This document shows positions 35,060 to 44,159 of a stretch of 64,000 nt of DNA, piece by piece (position 1 is the first letter of the stretch; every line of letters begins with the position of its first letter). Below the pieces are notes generated by a model, which worked only from the letters and a program-made list of their open reading frames with translations, did not search any database and had not been told where the DNA came from. The DNA is from Burkholderiales bacterium (lineage in GTDB: Bacteria > Pseudomonadota > Gammaproteobacteria > Burkholderiales > Burkholderiaceae_C). A program made the translations under genes and the position numbers. The DNA lies in assembly GCA_947453625.1 (NCBI GenBank), contig CANGHK010000004.1, positions 62,001-126,000 of the forward strand. Reading direction: 5' to 3'.

Positions 35060-37123
35060 GTGACCCCCGCCCCCTCCCCCGCCAGCGTCGTCCGCATCAC
35101 GCGCATCCTGGCCTGGCGGCTGTGGCCGCGCGAGACCCGCGACACGTTGTTCCAGCTGGCGGTGATCGGCTGGACGCTGACGCCGCACCTGTTGCGCCTG
35201 CCGGGTTGGTGCGGGGCGCTCGCCGCGCTCGTGCTGTGCTGGCGCGCCCAGCTGGCGCTGAGCGGCGGCGCGCTGCCCCGCCGCTGGAAAGTGCTGGCGC
35301 TGCTGGCGGTGGCGGTCGGCCTGACAGCCTGGAGCGAGCGCACGCTGTTCGGCCGCGATGCCGGCGTGATGATGCTGGTGGTGCTGATGGCGCTCAAGAT
35401 GCTGGAGCTGCGCGCCCGGCGGGATGCGATGGTGGTGTTCTTCCTCGGTTTCTTCCTGGTGCTGACGCACTGCCTGTACTCGCAGTCGCTGCTGACCGCG
35501 CTGGCGATGGGGGTGTCGACCTGGGGCCTGCTGACCGCGCTGGTGCTGGCCAACATGCCGGTGGGCCGACCGGCGCTGGCGCGCGCCGGGGCTTACGCCG
35601 CGCGCTCGGCGCTGCTCGGGCTGCCGCTGATGGCCGCGCTGTTCCTGCTGTTCCCGCGCTTCGGCCCACTGTGGGGGCTGCCGCCCGACGGCGCGGGCCG
35701 CACCGGCCTGTCGGGATCGCTGCGGCTGGGCGGCGTGGCCGAACTGGCCAACGACGACAGCATTGCCTTCAGCATCCGTTTCGACGGCACCGAGCCGGCC
35801 CCCGAGGCACTGTACTTCCGCGGGCCGGTGCTGTCGCGCTTCGACGGCTTGGAGTGGCTGCCCTCGGTCCTTGCGGGCACACGCGGCGCGACGCGGCCTG
35901 TCGACCTGCGGGTGTCGGGCCGGCCGCTGCGTTACGAGATGATGATCGAGCCGATACGCCTGGCGCTGCTGCCCCTGCTGGAGGCCACGCCGCCCAGCGC
36001 GGACGGCCTGGCCTGGCTGGCCGACTGGACGCCGTGGATGGGCCATGACCTGCAGTGGCACACCGACCGGCTTGTGGCCGAGCGACTGCGGTTGCGCGCC
36101 GAGGCCTGGACGCATTTCGCCCATGGCCAGCACATCGATGGTTCTGAGCTCGAGGCGATGCGCGCGCTGCCCGCCGGCTTCAACCCGCGCACCCTGGCCT
36201 GGGCCGCGCGCCTGCGCAGTCGGCTCGGCGACGCCGACGCCCGCACCCTGGCCGACGCGCTGATGGCCTACATCGGCCAGGCCGACTATGTCTACACCCT
36301 GCAACCTGGCCGATATGGCCGCGACGCGGTGGACGAGTTCTGGCTAGACCGGCGCGAGGGGTTTTGCGAGCATTTCGCCACCAGCTTCGTAGTGGTGATG
36401 CGCGCCATGGGCGTGCCGGCGCGGGTGGTCACCGGCTACCAGGGGGCTGAGCCGGCGGACGCCGACGGCTTCCGGGTGGTGCGCCAGCGCCACGCCCATG
36501 CCTGGGCCGAATACTGGCGCGCCGGTGCCGGCTGGGTGCGCGCCGACCCCACCGCAGCGGTGGCGCCCGAGCGGGTGCGGGCCAGCCGGCCGCTGCCGCC
36601 GCGGCCCGGACTGGTGGCCGGCGCGCTCAACACCATGAGCCCGGCGCTGGCGGCCCAGTTGCGCCGGACCTGGGAGCTGATGGACCGCCGCTGGAACCAG
36701 TGGGTGATGGGCCATTCGCGCAGCCGGCAATTCAATCTGCTGAAAAGCCTGGGCGTGCAGCGCCCTGACTGGACCGATCTGGCTCGCGCGCTGGCCGGGC
36801 TGCTGGCGGCGGGAGCGGCTGGCGGCGCACTGTGGGTCTGGCACGACCGGCGCCGGCAAGACCCCTGGCAGCGCCTGCACGGCCGGCTGTGCCGCTGCCT
36901 GCAGGCCGTCGGTGTGGCGGCACAGCCGCACCAGCCGCCACGCACGCTGGCGGCCCAGGTCAGGGCGCGCCACGGCGCGGCCGGCGAGGCGCTGGCGCAG
37001 TGCCTGGACGCGCTGGACCGCAGTCGCTACGGCCAGGGTGGCACCCGCCTGCCTGCCCGCGGCTGGTGGACCCGGACCGCACGCGAGGCCGCCCGCCTGC
37101 GGGAAGCGGTGGTGCCGGGATAA
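35060..37123 (+). CDS. Membrane transglutaminase-like protein (DUF3488/TgpA type)
   Basis: The 687-residue protein has about six membrane helices in residues 25-190, a periplasmic transglutaminase-like domain and a final membrane helix around residue 575. The active-site triad is visible: Cys in RREGFCEHFATSF, His in RHAHAWAEYW and Asp in GWVRADPTAAV. Members of this family include TgpA, an essential periplasmic-domain protein of unclear reaction in Pseudomonas. The start is a GTG at 35060, two bases after the DUF58 stop; the long open frame upstream is a shadow of that gene. It ends the moxR operon. Confidence 0.92.
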   Translation: MTPAPSPASVVRITRILAWRLWPRETRDTLFQLAVIGWTLTPHLLRLPGWCGALAALVLCWRAQLALSGGALPRRWKVLALLAVAVGLTAWSERTLFGRDAGVMMLVVLMALKMLELRARRDAMVVFFLGFFLVLTHCLYSQSLLTALAMGVSTWGLLTALVLANMPVGRPALARAGAYAARSALLGLPLMAALFLLFPRFGPLWGLPPDGAGRTGLSGSLRLGGVAELANDDSIAFSIRFDGTEPAPEALYFRGPVLSRFDGLEWLPSVLAGTRGATRPVDLRVSGRPLRYEMMIEPIRLALLPLLEATPPSADGLAWLADWTPWMGHDLQWHTDRLVAERLRLRAEAWTHFAHGQHIDGSELEAMRALPAGFNPRTLAWAARLRSRLGDADARTLADALMAYIGQADYVYTLQPGRYGRDAVDEFWLDRREGFCEHFATSFVVVMRAMGVPARVVTGYQGAEPADADGFRVVRQRHAHAWAEYWRAGAGWVRADPTAAVAPERVRASRPLPPRPGLVAGALNTMSPALAAQLRRTWELMDRRWNQWVMGHSRSRQFNLLKSLGVQRPDWTDLARALAGLLAAGAAGGALWVWHDRRRQDPWQRLHGRLCRCLQAVGVAAQPHQPPRTLAAQVRARHGAAGEALAQCLDALDRSRYGQGGTRLPARGWWTRTAREAARLREAVVPG

Positions 37124-37131
37124 TCCCGGCC

Positions 37132-38373
37132 ATGCCCTTGCTCCGATCTCCGACCGCGCGCCGCGCGGCCTCAAGCCGGCCGCTGCCCCTGACGAGGCGG
37201 GGACTGGCGCTGGTCGTCGCGCTGATCGCCGCGCTGGCCGTCACGCCGGACCGGCTGCGCGCGGCCGAGCAGCCGGCACCCCTGGCCCAAGCCGGGCCGC
37301 ACACCGGAAAGCCCGCCGGCAAGCACGCTGGCAAGTCGCACCGCGGCAAGAAACCGGCGTCCGGCAGGCGCCAGACGCCGGTGCGCGACGACCAGGAAGC
37401 CGACCCGGTGATCTATGGCCAGCGCACCGACGCGATGGCGCTGGCCGACCTGCTGGCCGAGCGCCATGGCCTGGACCCGGCCTGGGCCAGAGCCCAGCTG
37501 GCGCAGGCCCGCTACCTGCCGTCGGTAGCCCGCCTGATCATGCCGCCGCCGGCGGGCAAGGCCAAGAACTGGGCCGCCTACCGCGCCCGCTTCATCGAAC
37601 CCGAGCGGCTGCGCGCCGGCGCCGCCTTCTGGGACGCCAACGCCGCCTGGCTGGACGCCGCCGAGCAGCGCTGGGGCGTGCCGGCGGCCATCGTGGTGGG
37701 CATCCTCGGCGTCGAGACCTTCTACGGCCGGGTCACCGGCAACACCCGGGTGCTGGACGCGCTGGCCACGCTGAGCCTGGACTTCCCCACCGGCCGCTCC
37801 GACCGCAGCGCCTTCTTCCGCGACGAACTGGGCCAGTTCCTGCGGCTGGCGCAGACCGAGCAATGGGTGACGACCGCGGTCAAGGGTTCGTTTGCCGGGG
37901 CCATGGGCCTGGGCCAGTTCATGCCCGGCAGCATCAACCGTTTCGCGCTGGATTTCGACGGCGATGGCCATGTCGACATGAGCGGCCAAGCGAACGGTTC
38001 ACCCGCCGACGTGATCGGCAGCGTGGCGCATTACCTGGCCGAGCATGGCTGGCAGCGCGGCCAGCCCACCCATTTCGCCGTCAAGCCGCCGGTCGACAGC
38101 GCTGCGCGCGCCATGCTGCTGGTGCCCGACATCCTACCCAGTTTCACGCCGACGCAGATGGCCGACCAGGGCGCGCTGCTGGGCGAGGCGGCGCTGGCGC
38201 ACCCGGGTCTGCTGGCACTGGTCGAGTTGCAGAATGGCGACGCTGCGCCCAGCTTCGTGGCCGGCAGCGCGAACTTCTACGCCGTGACGCGCTACAACCA
38301 CTCGAGCTATTACGCCTTGGCGGTGATCGAACTGGGGCAGGCGGTGGCGGCGCTGCGGACTGCGCCGCGCTGA
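37132..38373 (+). CDS. mltB: Lytic murein transglycosylase (MltB type)
   Basis: The 413-residue protein cuts peptidoglycan glycan chains, forming 1,6-anhydro-MurNAc ends. After a basic N terminus and a signal/anchor helix (about residues 22-44) comes a Lys/Gly-rich linker. The MltB core has GVPAAIVVGILGVETFYGR with the catalytic Glu, FFRDELGQFLRLA, SFAGAMGLGQFMPGS and DFDGDGHVDMSGQ. These are diagnostic of the family. No lipobox is seen, so it is probably inner-membrane anchored or periplasmic rather than a lipoprotein. It starts only 8 bases after the transglutaminase gene and may be co-transcribed with it. Confidence 0.93.
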   Translation: MPLLRSPTARRAASSRPLPLTRRGLALVVALIAALAVTPDRLRAAEQPAPLAQAGPHTGKPAGKHAGKSHRGKKPASGRRQTPVRDDQEADPVIYGQRTDAMALADLLAERHGLDPAWARAQLAQARYLPSVARLIMPPPAGKAKNWAAYRARFIEPERLRAGAAFWDANAAWLDAAEQRWGVPAAIVVGILGVETFYGRVTGNTRVLDALATLSLDFPTGRSDRSAFFRDELGQFLRLAQTEQWVTTAVKGSFAGAMGLGQFMPGSINRFALDFDGDGHVDMSGQANGSPADVIGSVAHYLAEHGWQRGQPTHFAVKPPVDSAARAMLLVPDILPSFTPTQMADQGALLGEAALAHPGLLALVELQNGDAAPSFVAGSANFYAVTRYNHSSYYALAVIELGQAVAALRTAPR

Positions 38374-38426
38374 GCCCGGCCACCGAGCCCGGCCACTGAA
38401 CCAGCGCTCGATGCGGCCCCGCCCGG

Positions 38427-38768
38427 TCAGGGTTTGCCGCTGATCTGCTGGTTGATCTCGACCAGCTTGTCGTTGTAGTCCTTGATCGCCTGCTGGCAGG
38501 CCTGGAGCACGCCAGTCAGATAGCGGTCATGCCGGGCACAGGCTCGCAAGGCGTTGCGGTCGTCGATGCCGATGGCGATCAGGTCGGCATAGCTGATGCC
38601 GTCAGCCACCACGCGCGGCTCGTCGCAGCGCCGGGCCAGCGCCTCGGTCGGCAGCGGACAGTCGACAGGCTGGACGACCACCGGCAGCGTCGGCGCGCAG
38701 CCGACCAGCAGGCCGGCGAGCAGCAGCGGCAGCAGGGCGGCCGGCCGCCGAAACGTCAAGGGGATCAT
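38427..38768 (-). CDS. Small lipoprotein, outer-membrane spanin-like
   Basis: The 113-residue protein has a lipoprotein signal peptide with lipobox LLVGC (Cys at residue 24). A short Pro/Val-rich start (PTLPVVVQPVDCPLP) and a soluble helical part with four more Cys follow. A small lipoprotein after a membrane-anchored coiled-coil protein, in overlapping genes, is the classical layout of phage Rz/Rz1 spanins, which fuse inner and outer membranes during lysis. Similarity is structural rather than by motif. It overlaps the upstream coiled-coil gene by four bases and converges on mltB. Alternatives are an ordinary envelope lipoprotein or a domesticated relic. Confidence 0.7.
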   Translation of the reverse strand: MIPLTFRRPAALLPLLLAGLLVGCAPTLPVVVQPVDCPLPTEALARRCDEPRVVADGISYADLIAIGIDDRNALRACARHDRYLTGVLQACQQAIKDYNDKLVEINQQISGKP

Positions 38769-39274
38769 GGCGGGCTCCCGACACGCAACGGGGCCAGCAA
38801 CTCGGCGGGCACCTGGACCTTGGAACATTCGAGCCCGGCGATCAGCGTCTGCTGGTCGGCCACCTGCTGCTGCAGACGGGTGATCTCGGCCTGCAGGCGC
38901 AGCCGCTCCTCGGGGCTGACGCTGGCACTGCTGGCGGCCTGGCGCAGCGCGGCGATCTGCGATTGCGCGCCACCGCGGGTGCGAACCAGATCGGCAATGC
39001 GCTGGTCGCGGTTGGCCAGCGCGGCGCTCAACTCTGCCTGGGCGCTGGCGTGATCGTCGGCCAGCTTCTTGCTGTCCCGCTCGAAATCGGCCGTCATGCT
39101 GGCGATGCGCTGGTTCAAGGCCTTGACCGCCTTGTCATGCTCGGTCTGTGCCTGTTCGCCCAAGTCCTTGGCCTTGGCCAAGGCCTGCCGCGCATCGCGC
39201 CCGGACCAGGAGCCGACCGTCCAGCCGGTGACGCCGGCCAGCACCATCACGACCAGCAACAGCAGTTTTCCCAT
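38765..39274 (-). CDS. Membrane-anchored coiled-coil protein, inner-membrane spanin-like
   Basis: The 169-residue protein has one N-terminal membrane anchor (residues about 3-22). A long charged coiled coil follows (about 30-155, with Gln/Glu/Ala/Leu heptads). The end is GLECSKVQVPAELLAPLR with one Cys and a proline, a terminus reminiscent of phage Rz-type proteins. GGCGAGGG precedes the ATG at 39274. An upstream in-frame extension is not supported. It pairs with the lipoprotein gene that overlaps its 3' end. No other phage genes are near, so the pair is either domesticated or an unrelated envelope-bridging system. Confidence 0.7.
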   Translation of the reverse strand: MGKLLLLVVMVLAGVTGWTVGSWSGRDARQALAKAKDLGEQAQTEHDKAVKALNQRIASMTADFERDSKKLADDHASAQAELSAALANRDQRIADLVRTRGGAQSQIAALRQAASSASVSPEERLRLQAEITRLQQQVADQQTLIAGLECSKVQVPAELLAPLRVGSPP

Positions 39275-39376
39275 GCCCTCGCCCCCCGCTTGCTTTGCGG
39301 ACCATGCTGGCACGAAAAACGCACTGCGCCTAGGCGCTCCGGCGCGGCACCCCCCCAAGTCGGGCGGGGGCAGACC

Positions 39377-39991
39377 TTACCTGGACAGTGCCAGCCGCAG
39401 CCCGAAACCCAGCAGCAGGGTGCCGGCCGCCCGATTCAACCAGCGCACCAGGCGCGGGTTGGCGCGCAGCCGGTCGGCAAAATGGCGCGTCAACGCCACC
39501 ACCAGCGCGCCATACAGAAAGGTCAGCACAGCGATGGTGGTGGCCATGAAACCGAAGGTGGCCAGGCCCTGGTGGCGCGCCGGATCGACGAACAGCGGGA
39601 AGAAGGCCATGTAGAAGACGATGGCCTTGGGGTTGAGCAGCGTGATCGCCAGCGCTTGCCGGAAATACTGCCCGGCGCGGATGTGCAGCACCGGCGCGTC
39701 ACCCGGCTTGGCGACGATCATGCGCCAGCCCAGCCAGGCCAGGTAGCCCGCGCCCAGCCACTGCACCCCGGCAAACAACATCGGCGAGGCCGCCAGCAGC
39801 GCGGCCACGCCGGCCACGGCCAGCCACATCAGCACCTGGTCGCCGGCGATCACGCCCAGCGTGGCAGCCAGCCCGCCCACCACGCCGCCTTTGCCGGTGG
39901 AGGTGATCAGCGCCAGGTTGCCCGGCCCGGGGATGGCCAGGAAGACAATCACCGCCACCACGAAGGCGCCGTAATCCGAAACACCGAACAT
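39377..39991 (-). CDS. LysE/RhtB-family amino acid exporter
   Basis: The 204-residue membrane protein has five to six hydrophobic helices and the family segments FLAIPGPGNLALITST near the N terminus and GYLAWLGWRMI in the middle, then LLNPKAIVFYMAFFPLFVD. LysE/RhtB proteins export amino acids such as lysine, threonine, homoserine or leucine. The substrate is unknown here. ATG 39991 was chosen over a GTG 9 bases upstream because AGGAG lies 8 bases before it. It is divergent from arfB with a 39-base gap. Confidence 0.92.
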   Translation of the reverse strand: MFGVSDYGAFVVAVIVFLAIPGPGNLALITSTGKGGVVGGLAATLGVIAGDQVLMWLAVAGVAALLAASPMLFAGVQWLGAGYLAWLGWRMIVAKPGDAPVLHIRAGQYFRQALAITLLNPKAIVFYMAFFPLFVDPARHQGLATFGFMATTIAVLTFLYGALVVALTRHFADRLRANPRLVRWLNRAAGTLLLGFGLRLALSR

Positions 39992-40030
39992 GCCCAACAC
40001 TCCTGAAATCCAACATTACCGAGAGGGCCG

Positions 40031-40456
40031 ATGATGCCAGTGCCCGCTGGCCTGACCGGACACCCGCGCGAGGACGAGATCGAGTTCAGCGCCATCCGCG
40101 CGCAGGGCGCTGGCGGCCAGAACGTCAACAAGGTCAGCAATGCCGTCCACCTGCGCTACGCCGTCGCCGCGTCAAGCCTGCCCGACGCGGTGAAGGCCAG
40201 GCTGCTGGCCTGGCGCGACCAGCGCATCAGCGGCGACGGCGTGGTGGTGATCAAGGCGCAGGACCACCGCAGCCTGGAGCGCAATCGCCAGGACGCAGTG
40301 GACCGGCTGCGCGAACTGATCCTGGAAGCCGCGCATGTGCCCAAGGTCAGGCGCGCCACACGACCCACCAAGGGCTCGCAGCGCCGGCGGGTCGAGGGCA
40401 AGGTCAGCCGCGGCCAGATCAAGGCGCTGCGCGGCAAGGTGGGCGGCGGCGACTGA
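40031..40456 (+). CDS. arfB: Alternative ribosome-rescue factor ArfB (YaeJ)
   Basis: ArfB rescues ribosomes stalled on messages without a stop codon by hydrolysing the peptidyl-tRNA. The 141-residue protein has the release-factor GGQ motif (residues 28-30 in GAGGQNVNKVSNAVHLRY), the small catalytic domain and a basic C-terminal tail rich in Arg/Lys (RPTKGSQRRRVEGKVSRGQ) that enters the mRNA channel. Length and layout are typical. Two consecutive ATG codons start the gene (40031 and 40034). Confidence 0.95.
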   Translation: MMPVPAGLTGHPREDEIEFSAIRAQGAGGQNVNKVSNAVHLRYAVAASSLPDAVKARLLAWRDQRISGDGVVVIKAQDHRSLERNRQDAVDRLRELILEAAHVPKVRRATRPTKGSQRRRVEGKVSRGQIKALRGKVGGGD

Positions 40457-40487
40457 GTCGGACGCCAGGGCCTGGCTCAGTCCGCGC

Positions 40488-41291
40488 TCAGCCCGCAGGC
40501 TGCCAGGGCCGAACCATGCGCAACCACTTGCGCGCCGGCAGGTCGAAGCGGGCCTCGATCGCCTCGGCGCGGGCGGTCAGCGTCTCGCGGTCGGGCACGG
40601 CCACACCGCGCGCGGCCACCAGCACGGTATTGCCTTCTTTGGTCGGCACCAGTTGCCAGACCTGGTCGGCGCCGAACACCGCGGCGATGCGCGCGGCGCT
40701 GCGCTCGAAACTGGCGTCGCGGCCGAACAGGTTGACCGTCATCAGCCCGCCCGGCGCCAGCACGCCGTGGCAGGCGGCGTAGAAGGCGTCGTCGTCGAGC
40801 ACCGGCGCGGCGGCGTCATGGTCGTAGAGGTCGACGCACAGCGCGTCCACCGTCTGCAGCTGCTCGTCGCGCTGCACCCAGCGGCCGGCATCGTCCTCGA
40901 TCACCCGCAGGCGCTCGTCGTCGTTGGGCAGGTGGAACCAGATCCGGCAAGCCGTCACCACCGTCGGGTTGATCTCGACGACGGTGGTGTGCCAGCGCAG
41001 CGCCTGGTGTGTGAAGCGGGTGATCGCGCCCGCGCCCAGGCCGAGTTGCAGCGCGCGGCGCGCCTCGGGGCCGGCAGCGGGAAACTCGCCCAGCGACTCG
41101 GTCGGCAGCCACAGCAGCCAGACCATCATGCGCTGGATGTATTCGAGTTCGAGCTGGCGCGGCTTGCGGATGCGCATCGCGCCCTGCACCCAGTCGCTGC
41201 CCAGGTGCAGGTAGCGAACGCCGTCGAACTCGCTGATCGTCGCCCCCGCCAGGGTGGTTTGTTGCCGTTGCTTGGTTGTGGGCTTGCTCAT
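40488..41291 (-). CDS. Spermidine-synthase-like methyltransferase-fold protein
   Basis: The 267-residue protein has a SAM-binding-type fold: glycine motif LQLGLGAGAITRF, the acidic motif VVEINPTVV and the DALCVDLYDHDA core with PVLDDDAFYAACHGVLAPGG. This pattern fits the polyamine-synthase (aminopropyltransferase) family. The key active-site set is not complete enough to name a polyamine product, and many bacterial members have unknown function. The start ATG 41291 overlaps the stop of the DNA glycosylase gene upstream, so they form one operon with tatD. Confidence 0.8.
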   Translation of the reverse strand: MSKPTTKQRQQTTLAGATISEFDGVRYLHLGSDWVQGAMRIRKPRQLELEYIQRMMVWLLWLPTESLGEFPAAGPEARRALQLGLGAGAITRFTHQALRWHTTVVEINPTVVTACRIWFHLPNDDERLRVIEDDAGRWVQRDEQLQTVDALCVDLYDHDAAAPVLDDDAFYAACHGVLAPGGLMTVNLFGRDASFERSAARIAAVFGADQVWQLVPTKEGNTVLVAARGVAVPDRETLTARAEAIEARFDLPARKWLRMVRPWQPAG

Positions 41292-41833
41292 GGGGTGGGC
41301 ATCATGCCCTGCGCGGCGAAGACCTCGGCCCAGACCGCGCGTTTGCGCTCGAACGACCAGCTCGCGTGGGCCGGGCTGGTCGACGGCAAGCGGTAGACCG
41401 GCAGGCCCAGCGCCCGCGTCAGGCCCATCGTCCGCGCCGATTCGCCGCCGTTGTGGGCCACCGCCGCCAGCCGCGGCAGCGTGGCGACCAGCGCAGCCAG
41501 CGGGTTCAGCTCGGCCTCGGTGATCGCGGCGTCCAGGCTGCCGGGGCGACGGCAGCGGGCGTAGACATCCCAGATCCCCAGGCCGCGGTCGCGCACCTGC
41601 TCCAGCCGCTGCGCGTAGGGCATGGCCCGCAGGTCGACGCCCCACAACGCCGACAACATCGGCCAGAACTGGTTGCGCGGATGGGCGTAATACTGCTGCG
41701 CGGCCAGCGAGGCCACGCTGGGGAAGCTGCCCAGCAGCAGCAGCCGGGTGCCCGGCCCCACCACCGGGGCCAGGCCTTGCAGCAAGGCGTCGGGGGCGGT
41801 GGGCGCAATCGGCGCAGCGGGCGAGGGACTCAC
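41288..41833 (-). CDS. DNA glycosylase of the uracil/hypoxanthine family
   Basis: The 181-residue protein has the uracil-DNA-glycosylase fold of the hypoxanthine (deoxyinosine) branch. It has LLLLGSFPSVASL, where the motif LGSxPS replaces the usual GQDPY, then YYAHPRNQFWPML, ending in LPSTSPAHASWSF with the conserved SPAxAS. These excise deaminated bases from DNA. The start is a GTG at 41833 that overlaps the tatD stop (GTGA); an ORF extension to 42052 runs through tatD. The gene lies between tatD and the spermidine-synthase-like gene. Confidence 0.87.
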   Translation of the reverse strand: MSPSPAAPIAPTAPDALLQGLAPVVGPGTRLLLLGSFPSVASLAAQQYYAHPRNQFWPMLSALWGVDLRAMPYAQRLEQVRDRGLGIWDVYARCRRPGSLDAAITEAELNPLAALVATLPRLAAVAHNGGESARTMGLTRALGLPVYRLPSTSPAHASWSFERKRAVWAEVFAAQGMMPTP

Positions 41834-42687
41834 GGCGCTTGCGCCCCTGGCGGCGGCAGCGCGGCGTCGGCGGCCACCAGCGCCGCCAACCGGGGCAAGG
41901 CGCTCAGCGCATTGGCGCGGGTGACGGCAGCGGTCTGGTCCAGCGTCCAGCCGCGCAGCGCTGCCAGGCTGGCCGCGATGCGCGGCAGTTCGGCCGGCTC
42001 GTTGCGGTGGGTCAGTCCGGCAGCGCGGTCGGCGGCGCTGCGGTACAGCCACTGCGGCGGGATGTCGGGGGCGTCGGTCTCGAGCACCAGCGCGCTGGCC
42101 GGCAACTCGGCCGCCAATTTGCGGATCTGCAGCGCGCGCTCGAAGGTCAGCGTGCCGCCAAAGCCCAACCTGAATCCCAGCCCGGTGAAAAGGTCGGCCT
42201 GGACCCGGCTGCCGTTGAACGCATGGGCGATGCCGCCGGCCACGACTATGCGGCGCAGCCCCTGCAGCAAGGCATCTGCCGAGCGCCGCACATGCAGGAT
42301 CACCGGCAGGCCGGCGTCGCGCGCCAGCTTGAGCTGCGCGGTGTAGAAACGCGCTTGCCGCGCCAGGTCCAGCCCGGGCACGAAATGATCGAGGCCGATC
42401 TCGCCCACCGCCACCAGGCGCGGGTCGCCGCGGTGGCGGTGCAGCTCGTCGGCCAGGCGGTCGAGGTCGGCGTCGGCCGAGCGGTCGACGAACAGCGGAT
42501 GGATGCCCAACGCGTAGGCCAGGCCCTGCTGATGCGCCAACGCCCGCACCGCGTCGAAATGCCCGGCCAGCACCGCCGGCAGCACCAGCATCGCCACGCC
42601 GGCAGCCCGGGCGCGGGCCAGCACGGCGGCGCGGTCGGCGTCGAACTCGGGGGCGTCGAGGTGGCAGTGGGTGTCTATCCAGGTCAC
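41830..42687 (-). CDS. TatD-family metal-dependent hydrolase
   Basis: The 285-residue protein has the TIM-barrel metal site: WIDTHCHLDAPEFD at the N terminus, GEIGLDHF, ILHVRRSADAL, IAHAFNGS and LVLETDAPDIPP, with the last Asp completing the site. TatD enzymes are DNases that act in DNA repair or degradation; some related YcfH/YjjV proteins share the fold, so function is only family-level. It starts the three-gene operon tatD, DNA glycosylase, spermidine-synthase-like. Its partner gene order hints at nucleic-acid maintenance. Confidence 0.92.
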   Translation of the reverse strand: MTWIDTHCHLDAPEFDADRAAVLARARAAGVAMLVLPAVLAGHFDAVRALAHQQGLAYALGIHPLFVDRSADADLDRLADELHRHRGDPRLVAVGEIGLDHFVPGLDLARQARFYTAQLKLARDAGLPVILHVRRSADALLQGLRRIVVAGGIAHAFNGSRVQADLFTGLGFRLGFGGTLTFERALQIRKLAAELPASALVLETDAPDIPPQWLYRSAADRAAGLTHRNEPAELPRIAASLAALRGWTLDQTAAVTRANALSALPRLAALVAADAALPPPGAQAP

Positions 42688-42716
42688 GCCCGCATGATGC
42701 CCGCTGGGCCGCCGGT

Positions 42717-44012
42717 TCAGAGCAGTTGCAGCCGCCGCGCCTGTGCGCTCAGCTCGGCGCGGAAATCCGGGTGCGCGATGGCGATCAATGCCTGCGCCCG
42801 CTGCTTGGCGGACTTGCCACGCAACTGCGCGACGCCGAACTCGGTGACGACATGGTTGACGTCGTTCTTGCTGGTGCTGACATGGGTGCCGGGCGAGAGC
42901 ACCGGCACGATGCGCGACAGGGTGTCATTCTTGGCCGTGGACGGCAGCACGATGAAGGCCTTGCCGCCGCGCGAGCGGTTGGCCGCGCGCACGAAATCGC
43001 CCTGCCCGCCAGTGCCCGAGAACGGCACCGAGCCCAGGCTCTCCGAGCCGCACTGGCCCAGCAAGTCGATCTGCAGCGTGGCGTTGATCGCCACCAGGTT
43101 GTCGTTGCGCCCGGCCAGCGCCGGGTCGTTGGTGAAGTCCACCGGATGCATCTCCAGCGCCGGGTTGCGGTCGAGGAAGCGGTAGAGCTTGTTGGACCCC
43201 AGCGCGAAGGTGGCCACCATCTTGCCGGGCAGGTAGTTCTTGCGCCGGTTGGTGACGGCACCGCACTCGACCAGCGACAGGATGCCGTCGCCGATCATCT
43301 CGGTGTGTATGCCCAGGTCATGCTTGTGGGTGAGCTGCATCACCACCGCGTCGGGGATGCCGCCGTAGCCGATCTGCAGCGTGGCGCCGTCGTCAATCAA
43401 ATCGGCCACATATTTGCCGATGGCCTGCTGCACCGGGCCTATCCTGGGCAGCCCGACCTCGAGCACCGGCTCGCTGCTCTCGACCAGCGCGCTGACCTGC
43501 GAGACATGCACATGGCAGTTGCCACCGGCGAACGGCACGTTGGGGTTGACCTCGAGCACCACCGCGCGGGCGCGGGCGATCGCTGCCATCGTGTAGTCGG
43601 CCGCCAGGCTGAGCGCGAAGTAGCCATGGGCGTCCATGGGTGAGGCCAGGCTGACGACGACGTCGGCGGGGATCTGGCCGCGGTCGATCTGGCCCGGAAT
43701 CTCGGAAAAGTGGTTCGGCAGGAAGTCGATCCAGCCGGCCTGGCCGCCGGCCCGGGTGGCCGCGCCGTAGAAGAACGCGACATGGCGCACATGCTCGACG
43801 GTGGACGGGTCGAGATAGTCGTATTTGCGCATCGCCAGGATCTGCGCCACCTTGACGTCGCGGAAGCTGCGGCGCTGCTCCGACAGTGCGGTCAGCAGCG
43901 CCGGCGGCTCACCCACGCCGGTGGGCACGATGATGAAATCGCCATCACGCAGCAGGCGCAAGGCCTCGTCGGCACTGCACTTCTTCTGGGCATACAGATC
44001 GCGGTGGGTCAT
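42717..44012 (-). CDS. Acetyl-CoA hydrolase/CoA-transferase
   Basis: The 431-residue enzyme belongs to the family I CoA-transferase/hydrolase group (4-hydroxybutyrate or acetate CoA-transferase type). It has a two-domain layout: an N-terminal domain with IIVPTGVGEPPALLTAL, and a C-terminal domain with LQIGYGGIPDAV, HTEMIGDGILSLVE (Glu of the active site) and SFSGTGGQGDFVR-like SVPFSGTGGQGDFVR. It would swap or release CoA from short acyl-CoAs. ATG 44012 is preceded by AGGA. The divergent VOC-family gene starts 147 bases away. Confidence 0.92.
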   Translation of the reverse strand: MTHRDLYAQKKCSADEALRLLRDGDFIIVPTGVGEPPALLTALSEQRRSFRDVKVAQILAMRKYDYLDPSTVEHVRHVAFFYGAATRAGGQAGWIDFLPNHFSEIPGQIDRGQIPADVVVSLASPMDAHGYFALSLAADYTMAAIARARAVVLEVNPNVPFAGGNCHVHVSQVSALVESSEPVLEVGLPRIGPVQQAIGKYVADLIDDGATLQIGYGGIPDAVVMQLTHKHDLGIHTEMIGDGILSLVECGAVTNRRKNYLPGKMVATFALGSNKLYRFLDRNPALEMHPVDFTNDPALAGRNDNLVAINATLQIDLLGQCGSESLGSVPFSGTGGQGDFVRAANRSRGGKAFIVLPSTAKNDTLSRIVPVLSPGTHVSTSKNDVNHVVTEFGVAQLRGKSAKQRAQALIAIAHPDFRAELSAQARRLQLL

Positions 44013-44159
44013 GCGGGGTTCCTGGTGCGGGGGGCTGCCGGCCGGTCCGGCGGATGGGGCGCCATGGTAGCGTCGGGCTTGGGCGCCACGGAGGGATGGG
44101 CCGGTCCGACGCAAGGAAAGACGCGACAAGACCCGCGCCTTGGGGTGAAATGCCAGCCC

